The position numbers and the translations under genes were made by a program. This document shows, piece after piece, positions 13,601 to 35,107 of a stretch of DNA of 64,000 nt (position 1 is its first letter; the number at the start of each line of letters is the position of its first letter). This DNA comes from Panagrolaimus kolymaensis. Lineage: Eukaryota > Nematoda > Chromadorea > Rhabditida > Panagrolaimidae. A model generated the notes under the pieces. The model saw nothing but the letters and a program-made list of their open reading frames with translations. It had not been told where the DNA came from and did no database searches. The stretch is from positions 6,386,001 to 6,450,000 of the forward strand of contig JAJQJQ010000009.1 of NCBI GenBank assembly GCA_028622995.1, written 5' to 3'.

Positions 13601-16183
13601 CAATAACAATAAATTAGTATTATTTAATAATAATCTTTTCTATGAAAAATGAGGGCGGAGGTATAAAATTATAGACTTGAAAAAAATTTTTTTATTATTA
13701 TTTAAGTTTTTATTTTTTGTTTATTAACGGTCATTTAAATATTCAAATTAATTTTTAATTATTCCACTTTTGTAATCGTTTTTACTTGAACTTTACTTTT
13801 ATTTTATTTTTTGTATGTGTGTTTTGAAAGATGAGTAGTGAGGGAGGGAGGTTATCTTCTATTAAAGTTTTTTTTAATAATTAATTAATAATTTTTTAAT
13901 TGGGTATTTTTCTATCTTAATTTTTTTTTACTTTAAATAATAATACTATCTTATAATTTAATGTTATTCTTTTTTTTCTTGAATGACTTTTCATTTTCAT
14001 TCATGAATAAAATGTAGTGACAGAAAAAAAGTGGTATAAAAGAAGGAAATTTCTCAAGACCGGTAGAGTACTTTAACAAAACTATTTAGTCTAGGATACA
14101 ATTATTTTTGTAGTTTTTTTTACTTTTCTATTTATTTTTTTGAACAGCTTTTTAAAAGTTGTTTTAAAAAGTCCAAGGTTGCTTTTATTGTCTATCCTCG
14201 TGTTTTGATTTTTGTTGTAAGCACAAAACATAAAAAATAATATTATTAGCCTTTTATGTTGGATTTTTTTGGAGAAAACTCAGAGTAATTCTTCTTTCAC
14301 ATTTTTTCTTAAAAATCGCTTAATTTTAGCTTTCATTTTGCATTTTCAAATTTTTAAATATCTAAACTTTTTTCTTTGATTTTTCATTAAAAAAATTATC
14401 GCCCTACAAACCTTAATAGATCTTTTCAAAAAAATACTGTAGATCTCATTTATAAAAAAATTAAAATTAAACTCTTTTTTTTTCATTGAAAAAAGAAAAA
14501 TTAAGTTCTTTTCAGCAAATACTGTTCATGATTTTTTTGTTTGAAGAAAAAAGAAGGCGGTCTAAAACGCGGCTCAACGAATCAAACACTTTTTGATTGG
14601 TATGATTTTTTTTTCTTGGTGTGTAGCGACTACATGCTGCTGCTGGTCGCCATCAATATTTTTTAATAGTTTTTTTATTTTTCTGTTTATTAATGAAAGT
14701 GAAAAAAAGGGTTTTTCTGGTTTTTATTTTTTCATTTACTTTTTGTAGCTACTTCGAGCACTGATTTGACCGCCGCGAGCTAATGACCAAAAAAATTTTA
14801 AACTATTTTTAGTTAGGTTTTTGTTTCTAAAAATAAGTTTTAGAATGAATATTAATGAGTTTCATTTCGATGATGAGGGTTAATAAGTTGGTCAGATAAA
14901 TAATAAAGCGTGTGAATGAAACCCCTTTTTTAATTCATTTTTTCCTTCTTTTTTGCTATTTTTGACGTGTCAAATAATTTGGCCATTCATTTGACGCTGT
15001 GGCTTGCCTTGGTTCCACCTACGTTTTTTTTCTGGCTGCATTTTTTTTTTCAACCACCCCAGAAAGGAACGAATAAAACAAATGACTCAAATAACTTCCC
15101 ATAAAAAAGGGGTCAAAAATAATTTATGAACTTGATAAAATGATTATGTGTTTGGGGAACACGGGTATTGATAATTGTTTTTTTTGTTGTTGATGTCTTT
15201 GCTGAATGGATTTAAAACATTAAAAAATGAAACATAAAAAAGCAGCCCTTACAAAACTCTGTTTTTATTAACTACTGCATAGAAATTTTTTAGCTTTGGA
15301 GTAGTTTGATAGCGATAAACCTATTTTTTGTAAACTTTTTGTGCCATTTTTTGTTTTTCACTTTAATAGAACAAAAATTAATAACTTTTTTTTCTCATTC
15401 GTTTAAATTTTCCCATTTTATAAAAAAGTTCAAAACGAATAAAAAAAAATAGTTTGTTTGACCCCTAACCTCATCATCCATTCAAACGCGAGATTTATTC
15501 CACCTCCATTTATTGTTTCGGTTCACAAACTTTTCCTTTTCATTTTTATCAAATAAAAAATTCAGCTCAAAAAAAAAACCCACAAAAATAATATCATTTT
15601 TGAGCTGAAAACATTTTTATTTTATCCTTTTTATTGTTTTAAGCTTCCATTTCCCGCTTTATAAATCGCCAATAAATTACAACAATCAATTTAATTCAAA
15701 ACGGTTTTTTCTTTAATATTTTTTCTTTCCCTCCATTTTTAAAGTGCAAATATTCAAGAGATTTATCTTTGATGCACGCGAAGTCTGTCTTTAAGAAGAA
15801 AAAAAAAATAAGAAAATGATGTCATGGGTCCTTGACATGATCATCGCTCTTTATAGTTTTTAACTAACTTGTTCGAACCTTTTTTTATTTGTGTTAAAAA
15901 AAACCAAGGTAAAAGCAAAATATGGACATCAAAAAAAATTGGAGCTGAACTTTGAATCACCAGGTTGCTATTTGCCGCCTTAAGGTTTTTTAAAGAGCAG
16001 CATTTTTTATAGCCAGCCCGATTTGATTTCAAAAGAATCGTTATTTTTGTTTTTTGTTTTTTTGCGCGATTTTGTTTGTTTTTAATATAGCTTCTTGAAA
16101 TTTTTTAAACCTTAAATCTATAATTATTACATCATTTTTTAGTGATTTTTTAATTACCGTAACAATTATTTTATTTTATTTGC
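10608..16183 (+). other. Large AT-rich intergenic region, no gene seen
   Basis: About 5.6 kb of DNA dominated by T and A homopolymers. I read both strands and found no exon with recognisable protein similarity, no tRNA-like cloverleaf and no repeat array. Slightly more GC-rich patches occur near 12905-12970, 14620-14660 and 14750-14790. They could be upstream regulatory DNA or non-coding 5' exons for the EGR gene that follows, but nothing proves this. Confidence 0.5.
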
Positions 16184-16186
16184 AGT
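16174..16186 (+). promoter_or_regulatory. Candidate trans-splice or 5' acceptor before the EGR gene
   Basis: TTTTATTTGCAG sits 40 bases upstream of the first EGR ATG at 16225. It has the form of a nematode splice acceptor. It may receive a spliced leader or an upstream non-coding exon. The sequence alone cannot tell these apart. Confidence 0.35.
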
Positions 16187-16224
16187 TACGGTAATGTTTA
16201 ACTATATTCTTTGCTTCTTCCGTA

Positions 16225-25777
<9,553 letters not shown>

Positions 25778-26428
25778 TTTAATTTAAAATAACGGGTTGT
25801 TGAAAAAAATTCATTGATTATCACAAAATAATTATAATTATTGAAAGAAAAAATCAAAGATACACATACCTTTAAAATATTCAAATGCCCTTTGCTAGTC
25901 ATGTTTTTTTTTGTAAATTTAACCGTCCCAATTTTCTCAGGGCTTTAGTCTTTTCTTTTTTTCTCAAAAATAAAATGAGGCATTTCCCGGTGAAAAACTT
26001 TTTATTCGTATCATCAGAAGCAGAAGCTCATTTGCTTTTTCCTTTAAAAAAAAAATACCGTTCCTTTAATTTACTTTTACGGATTACTTTTTTCTTTCTC
26101 TCTCAAAGTTTTTTGTTTTTTATTCTTTCTAAATATGGGGATTTTTTTCTGTAAAGTTAGATGAAAAATATTATATTGTCCATTTTCCTCTCTATTTTTT
26201 TCTACTGGGTTCATTTTTTTCTTTTCGGTTTTGCTGTTTTTTTCCTAGTGAAAAAATTCTTTTGTGTGTAAAATTGTAAAAAAATTTGTTTTGAATTTGT
26301 TTATTTTTCCATTATTTCTATTAGGTTTTCAAATATTTATTAACTTTAATAAAAGTAATTAAGTTTTATTTGTGACTTTGACTCCTAACAAAAAAATCAC
26401 ATTTTTATAATTCCAAAGGAAAAAAACT

Positions 26429-28821
26429 TTATTTAAACCCAGTTTCACGACAAGTACAAAATTTTTCTAAAAATCTATGAGTCAATGAAATACAATTTGC
26501 TGCTTGTCCATATGTATTTATTCGACTAATATTATCATAACCCGTAACAGCCGCAATAATACTTGAATTCGTTGAAGATGCTTGAGTAACTTGAACAACG
26601 CCTTCAAATACACCCTTATTTGGTAAAGTTTGAAGCGTCACTCGAACAAAACTAATAAGATTTGTCACATTTTTATCTGAGAGTAATTCATTGTAATGAT
26701 AACGATTGTTGTTTTGAACCTTAAAAAATAAATAAGGAAGAGATAAAAAATGTATGACCGGAAATGTTATTTAAAAAAGTTGAAAATATCTCACTTTTTG
26801 ATTTGCTGTTAATTTTTCTGCTGATAAAATTTTATCAAGTTCCACTGTTAAACATCTCTCTTTAACAGGATTTAAGCTGTCATTAATTTGTTCTAAAATT
26901 GCTTTAGCACTTCTTTGAACCAATGGATCATCAATTAACAAGGATGTCTCTTCCTAAAACAAACAAAACACAATATTTTTTGCGATTTTTTTTGACTTAC
27001 TTGACAAACACAGAAATGTTCTTCTATTTCAACATCTTTGCATGTTCGAGAAGTTGGAATTTCCCTAAACAAGCTAAACCCTCGATTCTTTAATCGCGGG
27101 CGATTAATATTTCCATATTCACCATGAACAGCATCCATAAGTGTTTCATAAAAATCATAATGACACGACATTCGATATAAATTTGTTGTTAAAGCAGTCT
27201 TCAAAATTTTGATTAAAAATCAGCAAAAATTCTTTAAAAAAGTTACCTCTAAAGCTGGAAATTTATAAAGCATTTCTTCTGGTGGTCGAATAAATAGAAA
27301 AGGCATCCTCTCTTCATAGCGACCAATTAAAGTTGATCTTAAAAAATGGCTTGATTAAAGTCAAAATAAATAAACTAAAGTTACCGTATTTTGTCAAATC
27401 GATTTCCATGATCTGAAGTAATAAAAAGTAAAGTATTTCGAAGGAGTTCTTTTTTATGAATTTTTTCAAGCCATCTCGCAAGAATACTATCAAGCTTTTC
27501 AATTTCATATGTAATATCGTGGGATAATTTCCATAAAAATGAAAATACAAAATATGGCATATTTAATGCATCTTGATTTTCCATAAATCTAAAAATTTAT
27601 ACTTTTTTGAGAAAAAAAAAGTGTCTGATTACCTTTCAATGGATTCCAAAACTAATAAAGCTTCAGGCTTGGTATTAAAGCAATATGGAGTTGAAAGTTT
27701 ATACAAGGATAATTCGTTGAGAAGCCTACCATAACTTCTTAAATAAACATCGGTTGGCTGCTTTTTAAATCCAGGGGCTTTATAACTAAAAATTCCTGGC
27801 TGCTCCTCAGCCAACATTGTTGTATAACCAATTTTTGATAAATTTTTCCATACAAATGGCCAATCGTCTACAAATTCATGTTGCGGGTCTTGTTTGAATT
27901 CGGATTTTTGTACTGTCGCTCTGTATCCTGTTAAAACAGCAACCATGTTCGGGAAAGTATTATCATCAATTTTAACGTAGCCTCTCATATCCCATCCTCC
28001 AATTTTTTCGGTCAAATATCTAAAAAAACTTTTACATAAAAATATATAAATATGCAAATTTACTTGTAAGTCAATGGTAAATTTCTTATAACATTTGATC
28101 GAGAAACGGAATCTATGCCAATAATGAGAATATTTGGTCGATAAACGCTTGAATCAAAATTTTTTTTGACGCCATGCAATGGCTCTATAGAAGCATAAAT
28201 ATTTGAATATGTAAATGTTTTGTTGAATGTTCCCTTCAAAGCCACTCCACTCCATGAAGATAGAGATAATTCTCCACTGGTTGGAAATGGCTTCCATTGA
28301 TTATTAAAAACTGAAGAATCTGATCCATTTGCTCTCCGAAAAAATTGATATTGTAATTTCATTAATCCATGTTTATAGGCTTCGGATTTTTTTAAATACA
28401 CCTAAAAAATTGAGAATTTCAGTTTTGTGTAAAAATTTCGTTTTCAAAAACCTTGTTTCTTTTTGCATAGGTTAATTCCGGTTGAAATCGTGAACATTTA
28501 AGCGGAGGAGGATGTTTAAGAAAATTTAAAATCGATGGGTCAAACGGGTCTAATACTGGAAAGCGACATGTTTGTTGTGGGGAATAAAATTCAGCTTGAG
28601 ATTTATTCAATTTTGTTACAAGTCTTTTGCCTAAAACATTTTGCATTAAAACCTAGCTCAAAAATGTAATAAAATTTACCATATTCAAGATCAATGAATC
28701 GATTATATCGAAATAAAGGTAAAATATAATAAATAAATAAACAAAAACTTCCAAAATAAATTAAATGTTTACATTTTCGAGTGACAGATTTTGGTTTTCT
28801 ATTAAAAACATAAACACTCAT
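26429..28821 (-). CDS. DUF229 membrane protein (sulfatase/alkaline-phosphatase fold)
   Basis: The product is a type II membrane protein of about 620 residues from roughly eight exons. The first exon is 28680-28821. It has a short basic cytoplasmic tail, a membrane segment near residues 20-40 (LIYFGSFCLFIYYILPL) and a large lumenal domain. The core RPNILIIGIDSVSRSN and the later LLFITSDHGNRFDK are the metal-binding and active-site-like motifs of the alkaline phosphatase/sulfatase superfamily as found in DUF229. The C-terminal YDNISRINTYG plus a Cys-rich end (KFCTCRETGF) are also typical. DUF229 proteins are expanded in nematodes and have no established substrate. The gene lies tail to tail with the EGR gene, 650 bases apart. 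The family is confident; enzymatic activity is not known. Confidence 0.85.
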
Positions 28822-29552
28822 AATGATTTAAATTTATTTTTCTTCTTATAAATTTTGTCAGCTCATTTTTTAGGGAATCAATGTGCAAGAAAAAATTAGA
28901 GAGAAGAAAGCAGAAAGATTCATAAAATAACACACGAAAAAAAAAACTCGGAGATTTGAAAAGAGAGAAAGAAGACTGAAGAAAAAAGGAGGACATTCTC
29001 ATTTTTTTTATTGTCAAAAAAAAAGATTACACTAAAGATATAAGGATTGCGCTTATTTTTTTGTTTTTGATTCTTCTTGACCGCAGTGGTTTTTAACAAG
29101 ATTGACACTTTGGTGTTGTAAGATCACAGTTAGAAAAATGATTAATTATTATTTCGTTGTTTTTTTATTTTCAATTTTGCATCCATCCATTTTTTTCTTT
29201 TCACAAACGTTCCTGTTATCTTTTCTCGTTAAATTTTCATTCCACTTTCGGCTTTATCGGGGGAAATAAATAGAAAGTTGCAAGTTGGAAGTGGCTGACG
29301 ATTTATGAAGTTACATTCCAAACTACTTTTTCTCGATTCCATTTTGTGTTTCGTTTTTGAGCTTTAACTTACCAACAACATTCATTAAATTCTTTTAAAA
29401 TAAAGATGATTAATTCAGGTCAATTAATTAAAAAAGTTTGCGTAAAAATCAAAAAGAAAAAAGAAAGGAAATGAATGATCCTATTTTTTCTTGAAATCTA
29501 ATCCAATCAATAAAATTTGCAATAAAAATTATCCCCCGCTCGACCTTCGACT
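28822..29552 (+). other. Intergenic region between divergent genes
   Basis: This 730-base AT-rich stretch separates the 5' ends of the DUF229 gene (minus) and the CPG4-like gene (plus), so it must hold both promoters. I see no conserved motif that I can name. Confidence 0.4.
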
Positions 29553-29679
29553 GTGACGCAGCATATTTATTTTTTTACGTTTATTCTCGTAATCAATTTT
29601 ATCTCCTACTTTCTGCTATTATACCCATCATCTTTTGTCAACTGCAGTGTGATTGTTTGTAAAGCAGCTTTGATCACTA

Positions 29680-30750
29680 TGAAGTCATTACATATCAACA
29701 GCGGAACGTCGACTACGACGAAAGCTATTAATAATTCATCTTCAAATCTGTTTGTTGCAACAACAATGTTTGACAACCATCGAAGAAGAAAATTTCGAAA
29801 TTATAAATTATTTTTTATTGGTTTTATTATTTCTTTTATTATTTCAATATTTATTGGAGCTTATATTATTGCTTCTTCAATAGCCAATACTCAGAAATTG
29901 GATGAAATAATTTTTAGAGAAGAGAGTAGTTTGAGAAGGGTGAAACGAGAATTCATGTTTGCTTCAGGGCAAAATTCCACTGATCCTGAATGTTTTCAAG
30001 TTGGTTTTTGACTTTTTTTAAAATATAAAAGTATACTCTTTTTTACAGGAATGCAACGATGAATGGAAGCAAGATTTTGAGAAAGAACTCCAAATAGATT
30101 GCTCAGATTTTTATGATTTTCCTTTTCATCCAAAAATTTTGCAATATAATGATTTTATTAAATATTGTAAAATAGCTGAAAAGCAAACAAAATGTTATAT
30201 TAAAAAATGTGGGGATGAAGTTTGTTTTTTGCTTGTTTTTTTCTTCTTCTTTAAATCAAAGTATTTATTTTTATAGTCAGCGGATCGAGTGTTTTCGCCT
30301 TCAAATTTTCTTTGTCAATTTAAACGCTCTCAATTTTTAACCGCTCGTCCATGTTTGGAGGATACGGAACCCATAACATTCCTAAAATGCGACCATGCCT
30401 GCCATGCCAAAGCCGCTCAAGAAGCAAAAGAAATGAATCGAGCGCATTTGGGTAAAGTTTTTACCAACAAAGAAATCGACAAATACGAACATGAATTATC
30501 TCTGCTTTGCTCCTTTCAAGAATGTTATCGAGATTGTCATAAACCGATCCTTGAAGAATCATGCTCCAAAGCTTTGGCTGATGCTACAATCGATTTAATT
30601 CAAGCTTATGTTCAATGGCATGCAACAGATATTTATGATTGGCATATATTAAGTGAAAATGTTGATAAACTTCCTGAAAGTTGTTCTCGTTTAACTGGTT
30701 ATAATCCTAATGAAGATCCGGTTCTAAAAATTATGAACAATATTGCTTAA
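29680..30750 (+). CDS. CPG4-domain-like single-pass membrane protein
   Basis: Three exons (29680-30000, 30049-30219, 30277-30750) encode about 321 residues. An upstream in-frame ATG at 29553 would add a hydrophobic stretch, but I prefer 29680 because an acceptor-like CTGCAG lies between the two. A Ser/Thr-rich cytoplasmic head is followed by a strong membrane segment (FFIGFIISFIISIFIGAYIIA). Then comes a dibasic RRVKRE site that looks cleavable by furin-type proteases. The extracellular part holds about 14 cysteines with regular C...C spacing and ends in LPESCSRLTG. This pattern resembles the nematode chondroitin proteoglycan 4 domain. Those proteins are secreted or membrane-bound nematode glycoproteins of mostly unknown function. 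The assignment is from the pattern of cysteines only. Confidence 0.6.
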
Positions 30751-31022
30751 ATAATTAATTAAATTTATTCCTTTTATCCATTTTGAATTTTTTTTAATGT
30801 TTGAAATGTATGTTTGTACAAAATACGAGTCCCATTATTGAAATAAAAACGATGATAAAAATTCTAAAAACACAAAAACGTAATAATGGAAGGATTTGGA
30901 TAAAATCGGATTAAACAAAATCAATAAAACTTTTTAGTTTTAGTTTCCTAACTCAAATTAAAAAAAAGTATTTTTTCACTTTAACCTACCTTCTTCTTCA
31001 TCAACCCAGAAGTAAAAAAAAT

Positions 31023-32099
31023 ATGTGGAGAAATTTAAATTTTATTTTCTTTGGTATTTTTTTATTTTCATCTATGAATGCTGCTCCAACTGAAGAAAAG
31101 AAAGTTAAAGGAGGAATTAAAGAAGAAGCTGTAATAACTGAAGCAACTCAGCCAGCTCCCATTGCTGAAATATTTTCCACAAGTAATGGATCAAATATTG
31201 AAGAAAAAGAAGCTTTGCATCCGCATAAATCAGAGCCTTTAGCCACTACTCCAACCGCGACTATACCATCAACTTCAACTTCAGCGCCCATTTGCAATGA
31301 ATCAGTTGCAACTGAAACCATTACTACGGCGACAAAAGCCGCTAATGTCAAAAAACCCAATAAAAATGAAGCAAATGTTGACTTAATTATTGAAGCACCA
31401 GTTGCTAAACCAGGTTCACCATTGATTGATGGAATTTTTGTTGCACCCGATAAAGATTCATTATCAATTGCTATTGGTGGAGCGGTAAATTCCATATTTC
31501 TTTCAACCTAAATTTAAAATCAAAAATTTATAGGAAATTAATTTTGACATCGTTGCAAAAAATACTACCACAAACAATGCTTCAGAAACTTTGAATGGTG
31601 AAAAACTTCCTGTAGCTTTGAAAGGTGCAATCCCAACTTTTCTTTTACTTGCAAGTGATTCAGCAAGACGAAGCTTTTTTGAAATAGAAAATAATGGAAA
31701 TATTCCTAAAATTCAATATTTGCAAGCTATCACTCTTTGGGCCCAACAACAAACACCGGAAGTTGTCGTCAGTTTTTTTAATTTGTTTTTTGCTTTTGTT
31801 AAATTTTTTTTATGATTTAATAGTTTCAGACTGCATTCAATCAATACCTGGAAAATCTCAAAACAACCAAGCTTGCGGATCAACAAAATTTGACTGAAAA
31901 AGCAAAAACTTTGAGTCAAGCTGCTCAACGTGCAAATACCCAAATTCAAGATATCCAAAATAATGACAATCTTACCAAAACCCAAGAACAAACAAAAATC
32001 AACGATGTCTTTAATAATTTACCAAAGAAAGTTCAAAAAGAACTCACTGAACTCACAGGAGGAGGAAATGCGATGACACCAACAATAACTAGAAAATAA
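31023..32099 (+). CDS. SXP/RAL-2 (DUF148) family secreted protein
   Basis: Three exons (31023-31484, 31534-31767, 31824-32099) join in frame to about 323 residues. The N-terminus is a clear signal peptide ending near MNAAP. A long low-complexity Ala/Thr/Glu/Pro-rich spacer follows. The C-terminal half has the DUF148 pattern: IPTFLLLASDSARRSFFEIE, then a helix ending LQAITLWAQQQTPEVV, then QTAFNQYLENL and a long amphipathic helix. SXP/RAL-2 proteins are nematode-specific. Several are secreted, and some parasite members are immunodominant antigens or bind divalent cations. The gene starts 273 bases after the CPG4-like gene on the same strand. Confidence 0.8.
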
Positions 32100-35000
32100 A
32101 AAAAAATTGCTTTTAAGTTTATTTTGTCATCAAATATTATTTTGCCTCATTTTTGTGTTTTAATAAAAAAAGTAAATTGATTGAGATTTAATCGGTTTTT
32201 ATTTCATTCAATATGTCTGTCATCACAAATCATTTGCATTGTTTCTTTTCTTTGACACCTTTGAAGCTTTTCACCCAAAAAAAACTCAATCCTCAAATTT
32301 TGTGGGAGTGAGAAATAAACAAAAATAACAACAACAATAGCAAATAATTCTCTTGAGGCTATTTATTCGTGTATTTGCTTCAACCCAAAAATATGTTACT
32401 GCTTTGAAAGGCGCGATAGTAAATTATAGAGCCGCAGCAACCGACCAACAATATTATGGCCGCTGCCTTTTTATGAAACGAAAAGGATTTACTTTTGTTA
32501 TTCTATTTTTTTAATGGGTTGAAAGAAAGTAAAGAAGATTTTAAGCATGCTCAATTTCACCCAATCTTTTTTACCATAAAAAGTAACGCCTTTCGACTTT
32601 TTTATGATGGCTCAAACTCAACCATAAAAATAAAACAAAGAAACAATATTTAAAGAAAAAAATCAAAAGCAAGTTAAGAAGCTTTAATTGAGTGAATACT
32701 TAGTCCATTTTAAAAGTTTAAAAGTTTTAAAACTTTTTTTCTTTTTTATTTGGAAACAAAGTTTAAGTAAGTTTTTTTTACCAACGAACACAATAGAAAA
32801 AAATTTTTAAACACAAAACTTTTTTATTTTTGTTGTTCTCCGGAAGCTTAGTAGCTTTTTCCCATTTTGCTTGAATAATCGGCTTTCGTTTGTCTTCTAT
32901 TTTATTCCTATTGTTTTCTGTGATGGCAGCAACTTTGTTGTTGGCATTGAATTAGGAGGAGAGAGAACGCGAAGAAGCGGCTGCAAACTTTTGACACTTG
33001 ACGCCTTGCCATGCCATAGCACAGTTTTTTTGTTTAGTATTCAACGAAGAAAAAAAGTATCTTTTTTTCACGCCTTTAAAATTATTTTCTTAAAGACCAA
33101 ATATCAGGTGTTTGTGATTCTTCAAAATACTTTTTTCAAACATTTTTTGATTCTATTCTATTTTTTTGTTTAGTCAAATGCCGCAATAGCATCAAGTTAA
33201 AAGTCCCATGTAATTCATCATTTTTGGCACATTTTGTCTTCAAAAAAAAGATTGTACAACTTTTTTTTTGCATGCTTCTGCATTTCCCTAAAAAAAGCAT
33301 CTTTAAAAAAATAACAACAACGAGTTTATAACTTTACTATTTTTACTTTTTTCTTCAGCGTGGCTTTTTTTATACATTAGCGCGATGATTTCCTGCTTCT
33401 TTTTTTACTCTCTACAAAAAAAAACTTTCTGATTTCTTTCAATTTTTTTATAGTATAAAAAAGTTAGAAATGTTTTTGACGATAAAAAAATTATGCAAAT
33501 TATTTGAATTCAATTTTTTTGTGTCCGTATTTTTTTTTTCGCCGAAGGGCAACAATATGAAAAGTAGCAGCGGCGATAAATGTGTAAAAAATAATATTTT
33601 TTATGGCACGACAACTTCATTTTATTTTCTGCAGCCGCATTTTGAGTGAGGAGCAAATTTTGGCAGATTTTTTAATCCACGATCAAATTAAGGGTGTCTT
33701 TTATAATTGACAGCTTTTTTGGCCGCCAATCATCTCAAATTTATACTTTTTTCATTGATTTATTTTGCGATTATGAAACAAAAAATTTGCTTGAAAAATA
33801 AAAGAAATTTTCTTTTTTCTCTTTTGAATTTTCATAAATTTAGCGACACTTAAAGACATTTTTTAAAAATGCTAAAAATAATGTTTCATGCTGCAACATA
33901 TTCAAAGGAATACAATGGCAGCGCCGCGACCTTTGACGAGCTTTCTTCCTTTTTTATTTTTCTACGAATTGTTATGTTTTTTTATTTTTTTTCCATATAT
34001 TTTTTCGGCAAAAATTCAACTTTGAATTTTAGGTACTTTTCACTCGCCCCGAAATCTGCTTTCATTTTTTATTAAATTTAATTTTTTTCTCACACAAAAA
34101 TAAACTAGCGAATCTCCAATTCATCCATCTGGAATCAGTCAGCCCATCAGTTCCATTTCCCTATAGACTCATGCGCTTTAGATCATAAACGTGATAATTG
34201 CTTCAACCGTTCAACTTGTCACTTTTTTGCTGTTGCAATTTTTGGTGGTTTTTAGAGAAATAAAATCCTCCTCATGACATATCTATCCCTCCATAAAAAG
34301 CAATAAAAAGAATGTTAAAAAATACTGACTTGTCTGATTTCAGTATCTAACAAAAAAGAGACACTTGTTTCATAAAAGTAAAATTTCTTTTGTTTCTTTT
34401 TTACTTTTTTTTAAAAAACGTTTTAAATTTTAAGCTATTTTTTGTCACGATTGCTTCTTTATTTTTATATTTTCCATGACTAATCTACCCATATATATTT
34501 TCTGTTTATTTCCTTCTTTAAAAAAAATCTGACGTTGATTGAAGGTTTATTTTTTACGTTTCGAAAAAATAAAAAACAAAAATGATTTATCGTAATATTC
34601 GTGGCATATATTAAAGACGCAGTACCTCTTCTTCTTTAATATAGGCGTTTTTCTTGAATAGCAGCCACCATCACATCACGTTTGTTGGTTAGTTATTACT
34701 CCCGCTGCCGACATTCGGTATTCATACATCAGAAGCCCCTTTCTTCATTTTTACTCTTTATTTTTTATGTTTGCATGGGCCTAAGCTTTCTTTAACCACA
34801 AAAACGAGCAAAAAAAAAAACACTCTACACTAACAATCCGACGTGCAATTATTTTTTGAAGCACGATTGGCTTTCTTTAAAAAACGAAAAAATAGAATAG
34901 AAAGACGCGTCAAATTTAACACGCTCCTTTTGAAAGCTTAAGATTTTATTTTTTATTTTTTGAAGAAAAATGCGTGGTCATGCCGAAAAAAAAATAACAA

Positions 35001-35107
35001 AATAAATTGCAAACAAACAATAGTAGTAACTGGAGATTTTATTTTTTTCAGGAATATACCAAGAATAATAAAAAATATGGAAGAACTAAGATTTTGTGGT
35101 TAAAATA
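32100..35107 (+). other. 3 kb AT-rich intergenic region, no gene seen
   Basis: This stretch is T-rich low-complexity DNA. I found no supported exon, RNA gene or repeat array on either strand. The short open frames here are driven by homopolymer runs. Confidence 0.5.

Noticed and set aside
31148..31495. Minus-strand open frame opposite the SXP/RAL-2 gene
   Set aside because: It is the antisense shadow of the Ala/Thr-rich spacer.
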